Assembly (NCBI GenBank): GCA_002633005.1
Contig: NMRA01000993.1
Coordinates: 1 to 64,000 of the forward strand
Direction of reading: 5' to 3'
DNA: 64,000 bases
DNA from: Phoronis australis
Lineage: Eukaryota > Phoronida > Phoronidae
A program made the translations under genes and the position numbers. The notes beneath the pieces were generated by a model. The model saw only the letters and a program-made list of their open reading frames with translations. It did not search any database and was not told the DNA's origin. Shown here piece by piece: positions 57,306-64,000 of the stretch (its first letter is position 1; every line of letters starts with the position of its first letter).

Positions 57306-57512
57306 TTACCAGAAACAATCTAAAGATTCTTTACTATACCACAAAAATGATACAATTGCACGTGATATGGTAGAGGAAGTAACTCCCATTGATTCGGCCA
57401 TCTCTTGTCGTGTGAAGTTTGCCTTTATCATACACTCTAAGTGAGATGAGGTTCTGTCAAACTTTGATTGTGCCCAAATATCGTTGCCCCTGCAATGTAC
57501 ATGTGTTTTCAC
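57306..57512 (-). other. possible exon with helix-turn-helix-like peptide
   Basis: On the - strand a CATGTACATTGCAG acceptor-like sequence is followed by WAQSKFDRTSSHLECMIKA and then NFTRQEMAESMGVTSSTISR. The latter has HTH spacing, as in the Homeodomain-like DNA-binding part of transposases. It could belong to the unknown - strand gene upstream or to a transposon remnant. Confidence 0.25.
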
Positions 57513-57975
57513 ATGTAATACACATCACACACTGAAATGTTAAACAAAAGAATAGAGAGCTTTTGTATATGGCCAGTTACAGGATACCAAATACACATAT
57601 ATTCGTAAACAACATCACGCTGAAATGCACACAGGTGAGTTTTGGTCATGTAAAACGAGGGACATCTGTATGGAATCATTTTCAAATAGGTTTTTGGTAC
57701 TAATTATTCAGTAACCAGTCATCCTTACGTTCTCTATTAACTCGTGCAATAAATCTGGCAGCACTGAACACCTAGTCATGCACATAGGAATAACCTGAAA
57801 ATGCTATTACCCACAGTAGAGGGATCTCAAGGTAAAGGTGACATGCTGGTACCTTTAATAAGCATCGGTTCAATTGTTAAAATTACACTGTGTTAAAAAG
57901 AGGTAGTCATATTACTAGTACTCATTCAATTGATTTACAAGGCCAAAACTACAATACGCAAACAATGATGCTCAC

Positions 57976-58106
57976 TTGATTCATATGCCGCTTGATCTGC
58001 CTCCTCCATTAACCTCCTAGCAAAATTCAATAGTTTTGCTGCATAAGCCTGATCAACACCACCACCAATAACAGCATTTTGTATACTTCTAGTTAAACTA
58101 GTCAAC
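57976..58106 (-). CDS. unknown gene, exon 2
   Basis: Acceptor TTATTTTACAG and donor A|GTGAGC bound 131 bases. The peptide LTSLTRSIQNAVIGGGVDQAYAA, then KLLNFARRLMEEADQAAYES, is helical and soluble-looking. Entry with one base fits exactly the two bases left by the exon at 59572-59750, and the joined frame is open. The consistent phase supports a genuine spliced gene. I do not recognise the family. Later exons should lie at lower coordinates; none is certain. Confidence 0.55.
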
Positions 58107-58577
58107 CTGTAAAATAACAATAAGTTATTTATCAAACTGTTACTCTGGAAGGGCCAGGCACATTGCAAGACACTGAGAATATTTTTGTCTCAACATCAAT
58201 TTCTGTGTAATAGATGGCTGGGCCAAATCCATTATTCATAGGAAACGACTCAAACATGAGAGTAAACTGCCGCAAGGGCTTTTTGAAGAAATGTGGGCGT
58301 CCTGTTATAGGGACTGGTGCAAATTTTTAGTAAACACCTTTCACACAAGAATGCAAGATTGACAGATCACACAAAAATCTGGGGTACTAGTATCAAGGTT
58401 CAGTGTTCATGCCTATTGGAGTACCGTTCATTCAGTAACGTGACACATTCAAGGAATTTGCCAGCTTTTGGCCACATTCATTCAAGATATGTGTCTTTTT
58501 CACTATATAGTGTGTAGGAGGGGGCAGAATTTTCTGGGTAAGCCACTCTGAGGCCGAAACTTGCTTTGAGCTGCTGT

Positions 58578-59056
58578 ACGTGAACTTGGAATCCTGCTTA
58601 ATCTCAAGATTAAGCGGAAGTGAGTGTTGCGTGAACTTGGAATACGCGAAGCAACTTGACAAGTTCACTCAAATAATCACGTTCATGTTCGTAAAAATTT
58701 GCACTGCATTCAAATCAAGTTACAATTGAATAAAATATTGTCAATTTTAACCAACCTTTTTAACTACGAGCGATCAGTTTCACCACCCAATAATCAATTA
58801 ACCCTTCACATATTCCACCTGTTCAGCGACATTAGTTATGGTAAAGGAGAAAATGGTTGATCGCGAGGCCAATAATTACAAAAATCCTTTTCACCGAAAA
58901 AAAATTTCTGATCACCTTTTTGCCTTAAAGAATATTCAATTCCAAGTTCACGCAACACTCACTTCCGCTTAATCTTGAGATTAAGCAGGATTCCAAGTTC
59001 ACGCAACACTCACTTCCGCTTAATCTTGAGATTAAGCAGGATTCCAAGTTCACGCA
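58578..59056. mobile_element. small inverted-repeat element with 51 bp tandem repeats in its right arm
   Basis: The right arm has two full 51 bp units (58940-58990, 58991-59041) and a partial third, each with TTCCAAGTTCACGCAACACT and the near-palindrome GCTTAATCTTGAGATTAAGC. The left arm (58578-58642) is one inverted unit plus an extra GCGTGAACTTGGAA. The outer borders GCTGTACGTGAACTTGG and its counterpart also pair. No ORF. It lies inside the intron between the two exons of the unknown - strand gene. Confidence 0.75.
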
Positions 59057-59571
59057 CAGCACAGCCACGTGGCAAGCACTGAAACCTGGGGCTACATCAG
59101 TCTTCTTTTTGTGAATTTAGGTCAGAGGTATATACATGTGTCCCTCTATGATTTTTTGTGTCACTGATTACAAAAGAGGGAATTTCTGGTTTCCAAGTAG
59201 GTTAAATACCTTTTTGGTAGCCAAATTCTGACCTCTTGGTGGCACACTTTCACTAGAGTAGAGAACCACCCCTCCCTTCTGATGAAATTAACCCAAACAA
59301 AAGGCGGTTTTTGGGAAAATTTTTGTCAAAAAGTGAGTTTTCCAAGGAGTTTCTTACAGATGGGCCCCTTTGCCGGTACTGCGATATAGAGTCCACTCTC
59401 TAAATGGGTGTGCATCATAATTTTCCAAATCAGAAGTACCTTCCCGACTTCCCGTAGTAGTCTTTAGACTATAGTTAATTGTCAACACGGGGTACGACTC
59501 TATTCGTTTGCACAACCTACACTGATAGTACACAAATCGAGCACACACGGCCAACAAAAATGACAACTTAC

Positions 59572-59750
59572 TTCGCTTTCACTAAAGTGACGGTTTCTTG
59601 CAACACTTGGTCCATTGAAATATGTCTACAGCAACACTCTAGGTCACGTTTACAATCGACAACAAATTCAGACATCGTGACATCGATCCCAGTACACAAG
59701 CTTGCACCACGAAGTTCCATTATAAATGTCGCGCTTCTTCTGACCGCCAT
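59572..59750 (-). CDS. unknown gene, first coding exon
   Basis: The frame starts at ATG 59750 in CATGGCGGTC-like context and encodes MAVRRSATFIMELRGASLCT, GIDVTMSEFVVDCKRDLECC and CRHISMDQVLQETVTLVKA. It closes at an AA|GTAAGT donor in phase 2. The next exon (57976-58106) enters with one base, as required. There is no signal peptide or known domain, the peptide is Cys-rich in the CKRDLECCCR block, and the product is probably intracellular. Function not assigned. Confidence 0.55.
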
Positions 59751-59843
59751 GTTGGCTTAACTCTTTTGCACTCGCCGACACGCGCTTACGCTTTGCTGTT
59801 GGTCGTACTCATGTTTGGTGAAAGGAATTCCTGGAATGCACCA

Positions 59844-60122
59844 TCACAAGAAATTGTCGTCGCCGTACCCATCTTCGTTATTAGTACTTGCTGATCGTAC
59901 AAATTCCTTGAAGCCATCCCGAATGCACATTTCCGGGACACTTCCGTGTTCAGTAACTCCTGTTTTTGTCTCTTGGAATACTAAGTCGATATATGATTGA
60001 CAACCTTTGTTCTTGTCAGTCACCTCAAAACATGACGATCTCATTGGTTTAGTCAACACACTGTAAAACCTTAACACTGATTGGTTCTTTTGAGAACATC
60101 CACACGAGTTCGACAGCATCAT
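59844..60122 (-). other. unassigned ORF, 92 codons
   Basis: An ATG at 60122 opens a frame through QSVLRFYSVLTKPMRSSCFE and GCQSYIDLVFQETKTGVTEH to a TGA at 59844. The composition is protein-like and it lies just upstream of the unknown - strand gene. It may be an upstream exon, a separate small gene or chance. Confidence 0.25.
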
Positions 60123-60139
60123 TGACGCGTCAGCGTGTC

Positions 60140-60212
60140 AAAAATGACTCGTCACGTGTCAGAAAAGACCCGTCACAAGGTGACGCTAGGGGCGTTCCAT
60201 AGCTGTATACAT
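60140..60212 (-). repeat. inverted repeat arm, partner at 52041-52110
   Basis: Complement contains CTATGGAACGCCCCTAGCGT and CACGTGACGAGTCA, as in the partner arm. Confidence 0.65.
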
Positions 60213-60219
60213 GTACGTG

Positions 60220-61440
60220 TATGTACATGTATGTACCACGATACGTGTTGAAGTAAAATACATTTATTCATAGTGAGCTCGCCACGAACTCTCCCTAAAA
60301 ACCACGCAAAACTTAGTTTTGAGAAACCTGACAACTCACTGTTCAGGTTAGAACTAGGACCAATATCAAAAGGACTGGCAACTGCTTCAAACAACAAAGA
60401 AAACCTCAACTCTTGCTATATTATGATCGCCACGCGAGACTTCACGATAGCGTTGTTTTGCCCTGTTTGCCGTCGCCATATTGTTCTCGATTTGTCTTGG
60501 AAGTCTCTGGTGTAATTCGACGGATAATCTTTCCTTGGATATTATACTAAAAGAAGGTAAGACATTTTCTATAGATCTGGTGTAACGATTGATGTGGTAA
60601 AGTCATAGTATAGAACTCGAGGTCATCTATATTTTTGTCGTAAGTATCGATTTCGTTCCCCCGGTTTTAGTCGCTTGCACTCGCTTGGATGTGGAAAGCA
60701 ATTTATCGAATTGGTGAAAATCTACCAATTTGTTACTGAAATTGTAAGCAAATGCCGCCACACCGAACATTGAATTAACCAATGTCGTGAACAGTTGTCT
60801 TTGTTTTACTGTTTGAAGAAGTCCATTTTTTATTGTTTTCGTTTTTTTTTCCTGCAAACGAAGATCAAAAATGCGCGTAATATTGGAATTGATCGTAAGT
60901 GCCTAAAACTGCGTCTGTATCAACACGGAAATCGTGAATTTCATAACATTATTCTGAAATTCGTTTGCGTTGTTGACTGTCATATTTATGCAATTTCAGT
61001 TAAAGTGATGTTGTTATTTTGGTGTGACGCAGCCGTTTTATTAGCTGCTAAAAACTTCAAAAAAGTTTAAGGAAATAATGTGATTGGAATCCATGATGGC
61101 CGCCACCATCTGCCGCCGGTCACTCTGTTGTCGACTTCATTGTAATTCGAATGTAGGGCAGCTGCTAGTTGCCACAAAATGTTTATTATTATTCAGAATT
61201 TCAATGTTTGTTTCAGAATCAAAAAACTTTAGCTCTCAAGAAGTGGGGGAAATTGGTGAAACAAAGGTTCTAGCTGACTTGGGCTTAATGAGATAAGTTT
61301 TTCTTGACTTTATTTTTGCAGCTTTATTCAATCACCTCCATTCTGAGCAGTTTGATTTTACTGTCAGTTGTGAATGTCCTTAAAGTTACTGTCTACGTTC
61401 ATTAACAAGGATCCAATTTCTTGGATAACTTTTCAATTAT
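60220..61440. other. no certain gene; one Kozak-like ORF
   Basis: ATGATGGCCGCCACC at 61094 begins a 67-codon + strand frame rich in Cys and Leu; a TTTGTTTCAG acceptor-like site lies inside it at about 61208-61217. A short - strand frame with ATGGCGACGGC starts at 60479. Neither is recognised. They may be first exons, but no partner exon was found. Confidence 0.25.
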
Positions 61441-61449
61441 TAATAATCA

Positions 61450-61693
61450 GGGGCCTGTTCCTAGAAACTGACTTCAGTAAAGTTTTGACTTAAGTCTGTG
61501 ATTTATCTTAAGTTCCAAACTTTGAAATTCCACATTTGGAAAGTTAGTCAAAATTAAGACAAAATTAAGGTAACACACTTATGTCAAACTTAAGATCTCT
61601 TTCTTGAATTGGTTTTGAAACAAATCTATTTTTTTAAATTTACTAAAATTTAAGATTTGTCTTAGCTATGTCAGTTTTGTTGGAACGGGCCCC
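61450..61693. mobile_element. 244 bp MITE with GGGGCCYGTTCC ends
   Basis: Left end GGGGCCTGTTCC and right-end complement GGGGCCCGTTCC with AAACTGAC following on both sides. The interior is rich in CTTAAG and TTAAG words that pair internally. No clear target duplication. Confidence 0.6.
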
Positions 61694-61699
61694 AGGACT

Positions 61700-62130
61700 C
61701 GACACAACGACCTGCTGGTCGCATTTGCGATCTGGAAATGCGAGCTGAGATTTTTGCCATCTCGTAACAAGTTGTAAAATGCGACCTAGATTTTCCAACG
61801 TATGCAAACTGAGATTTTACACTTCTCGGAAGATATCAGTAGAAAATAACTCGCGTGAATCCGACCATTATTTGATAATGCGAAATCAAGTTCAAAAGAA
61901 CACTAACCAAGAAAAGCCCACCCGATGACTTATAAGCATGTGGCGTGAACATGGATAATGCAGAATTGATCTTCAACGCATTTCATTGGCTAACATTTTC
62001 GGCTACTTTTGCAAATTTCCGGCTGTGCCGAAGAGAGTTTCGGACCACGGCATAATGTGTGATAAAATGACACAATACGGGTGTTTCTACTAAGTCCTAG
62101 ACGATCAACCTGCCAAATTTTGTGATGGAA
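61700..62130. other. repeat-like AT-rich stretch, no gene
   Basis: Short alternating words such as GCATTTGCGAT, AAATGCGA and AAATGCGACC occur between 61730 and 61800. No ends found. Confidence 0.3.
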
Positions 62131-62153
62131 AGCAGCTCTGTTTTTCAAGTAAG

Positions 62154-62366
62154 ATGTCCTTATTATCAAATATCCACGACAAAATCCCTGATGTTGCTTT
62201 TCTGCACTGGTTGGTGCCGTTGTTAGCGCACAAGCCACACTCCGGGCAGACGACCGTGACTTGGAAATGTGCATCTCGTTATTTATCGCAACAATTTCCC
62301 GGCGGTTATGAAAGTTCCGATGCCTTAATGATATTACCCGGAACTGATTTTTATAGCATCGATCCC
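62154..62366 (+). other. unassigned ORF, 71 codons
   Basis: The frame includes VAFLHWLVPLLAHKPHSGQT and RYLSQQFPGGYESSDALM. It reads like coding sequence, but no family is recognised and no splice partner was identified. Confidence 0.2.
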
Positions 62367-62682
62367 TGATAAAAGACCCACAGAATGTATATTTTTCAAA
62401 TTCTTGAGAATCCTCAAGGATTTCAAAATATATAAATGTAGTTTTACGGGTCTACTGTTAAGTATTGAAATGTTATGTAAAAATATTAAATCTTTAAGCA
62501 GTGACTGTAAGACATAAAGATCTATATTTTGAAGAGACTTCACATGTTGCAATATTCTGTGTTTCAGAAGATGCCAAAACCGCCAAGAACGCAAAAAGTA
62601 TGGTATCATAGTAAGGAGGACAAGAGGAAGAGTTGTTAAAACACACGCTGAACATCCGTATTCATGTGTGAGTCAGCCATAG

Positions 62683-62893
62683 GAACAGTCGTCGCATCCT
62701 TCAGTTGGTTCATCGTTTTGGGAAATTCACAATTTCAATTATGCTGGCAGTGGGTACGACCATGAAGAAAGGATGGACCTTGACGGTCATCATGCGGATG
62801 AATTTTATGTCATCTTGGACAGTGGCCCCGTTCTCGTCAGTCCAGACAGATACACTGACGTGTTGTACAAGACACTGCGTATGAGAAACTGAA
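62683..62893 (+). other. unassigned coding-like frame, about 70 codons
   Basis: No ATG at its start; the frame follows a TAG and contains NYAGSGYDHEERMDLDGHHA and DEFYVILDSGPVLVSPDRYT. The acidic composition and even codon use suggest a decayed exon of a transposon or host protein. Confidence 0.2.
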
Positions 62894-63036
62894 ATTGTGT
62901 GAAAAACAGTGAGCCACCAGAAGGCTATTTTTACTATTCAAAGTGTAACTGTATTCAATATGTCAGTCTGATTGAAGGTAACAACCCCTCTTTGAAATTC
63001 TCAGTTACTATATATTGAGATTTTTTGCTCATGTGA

Positions 63037-63426
63037 ATGTTCACACAAAAATGTTGCCTGCTTCCAGTGTTTTTTTGGACTGGCTTACCCAGTGATGAAA
63101 ACAGTCTACCTAATAGGTTATCTATGTTTAATGTCTGTTCTTGTAACGATAAGGAGGACTTCCAGTGCTTTGTCTCTATTGGGTGTGGCATATCGGGTAG
63201 TCAGGCACAGTCAATTCAGGCATATCGGGAATTGTATAACTGTCAGTCAACAATTAGACATGTAGGTTGTGAACTTCTTGTCTGGCAAGGCCAATTATGT
63301 TGTAGGTGTAGGCTCTATACACCTGTCATAGGCGGATTTAGGGGGGGGCAGGGGGCCCGCCCCCCCTCGTGTGGTATATCAATGCGTGTTGTGGCCGATA
63401 AATGGCGCGCACGTGGTAAAAAGTAA
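63037..63426 (+). other. unassigned ORF, 129 codons, running into a G-run repeat
   Basis: The first ~90 residues include FFWTGLPSDENSLPNRLSMF and CFVSIGCGISGSQAQSIQ, with several cysteines. The last third is translation of the GGATTTAGGGGGGG...CCCCCC repeat (63325-63370), so the ORF end is not native. Could be the end of a decayed exon. Confidence 0.25.
63325..63375 (+). repeat. G-run/C-run repeat terminus
   Basis: GGCGGATTTAGGGGGGGGCA followed by GGGGGCCCGCCCCCCC, same family as 52640-52790 and 53155-53440. Confidence 0.5.
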
Positions 63427-63429
63427 AAC

Positions 63430-64000
63430 AACACACGAATACTTTAACAATAGAATACGTCTATTAATTTGCAGCGTTGTGATTTACAAATTAAAGATTA
63501 CAATAAGTTGTGAGACTGACGACTAACTGATTGAGACAAGGTATCCCTACTAGAAAACTACTAATCAACAGTGCCACTGGTTCCCGTAGCTACCGCACAC
63601 GTTAACACAAAACAAGTCACAACAGAACTAACCCTTCAGAACAATCACTAGCCAGTTCAAATTGACTAACAGGCTGAGACCAACGCCCGTGATAAATGTC
63701 TATACCTCAGATGTTCTTTTCCCCTTGACTCTTGGTCACTGAAGTTGTTCGTCTGGCCCCGGCTTCGTCTTAGAAGTTTGAAGGTTATCTTCCAGCTCTG
63801 GAGTCGTGCCCCGTAGTCTGCAGTTTTGATCTAAGGTGGATCCAGTCTGCCCTGGTCTCGAGAGCCAGTGCTTTAAATACTAAACTAAGTGGCATCACGG
63901 ATGGACCCACTCTATATGTACATATATGTCCATCTCTCTATGACGAGCTGAATATAACGAACTAACTGACCACACGATGGACTCACTCTGCATGTACATA
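63430..64000. other. no gene seen; possible LTR-like sequence
   Basis: The text around 63860-63900 (GCTTTAAATACTAAACTAAG) resembles a retroelement promoter region, but with no second copy in the window it cannot be tested. ATGGACYCACTCT occurs twice (63901, 63975). Confidence 0.2.

Overview
The window is AT-rich metazoan DNA dominated by introns and transposable elements. Nothing in it looks prokaryotic: there are no operons, and coding sequence comes in short exons with GT/AG splice sites. The mix points to a marine invertebrate (echinoderm, hemichordate, mollusc or similar): astacin plus ShKT exons, GalEa-like Copia, L1/Tx1-like LINEs, THAP/SWIM transposon proteins, and many short TACATGTA-rich stretches. 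I cannot name the phylum from sequence alone.

The one recognisable host gene lies on the + strand from about 27.6 to 51.3 kb. It starts (within the window) with the C-terminal exon of an astacin metalloprotease domain (27613-27742), followed by a cysteine-rich linker exon (28624-28734) and a tandem series of ShKT-domain exons (30497, 40272, 44737, 48356, 51158), plus three degenerate module remnants. Every intact linker or ShKT exon is symmetrical phase 1-1. The introns between ShKT exons are themselves paralogous, so the series grew by tandem duplication of exon-plus-intron segments. The catalytic HExxH exon was not found. A second probable host gene is on the - strand: two exons (59750-59572 and 58106-57976) join in phase but encode a protein I do not recognise.

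The rest is a stratified transposon landscape. Region by region: 0-13 kb holds a LINE endonuclease remnant, a foldback repeat, a THAP-like fragment, tRNA-like SINE pieces and a 1.26 kb TTAA-flanked inverted-repeat element; 14.0-15.4 kb holds three tandem copies of a 479 bp unit; 17.5-24.8 kb holds a non-LTR RNase H fragment abutting a broken Copia element, with a single unknown base (N) at 19197; the Copia element is split by a 1.65 kb TTAA element. The 9.6 kb and 4.3 kb ShKT introns hold LINE pieces, a 3.2 kb TIR element, an internally deleted THAP/SWIM element, a second copy of the TTAA element and a TTA-flanked element. Because these introns are paralogous, each of three insertions has its empty site visible in the sister intron, which gives target duplications and relative ages directly. 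At 46.2-47.6 and 54.8-55.5 kb lie repeat arrays of roughly 150 bp period carrying a CTCF-core-like motif. From 55.7 kb to the end are small repeats, the unknown gene and unassigned ORFs.
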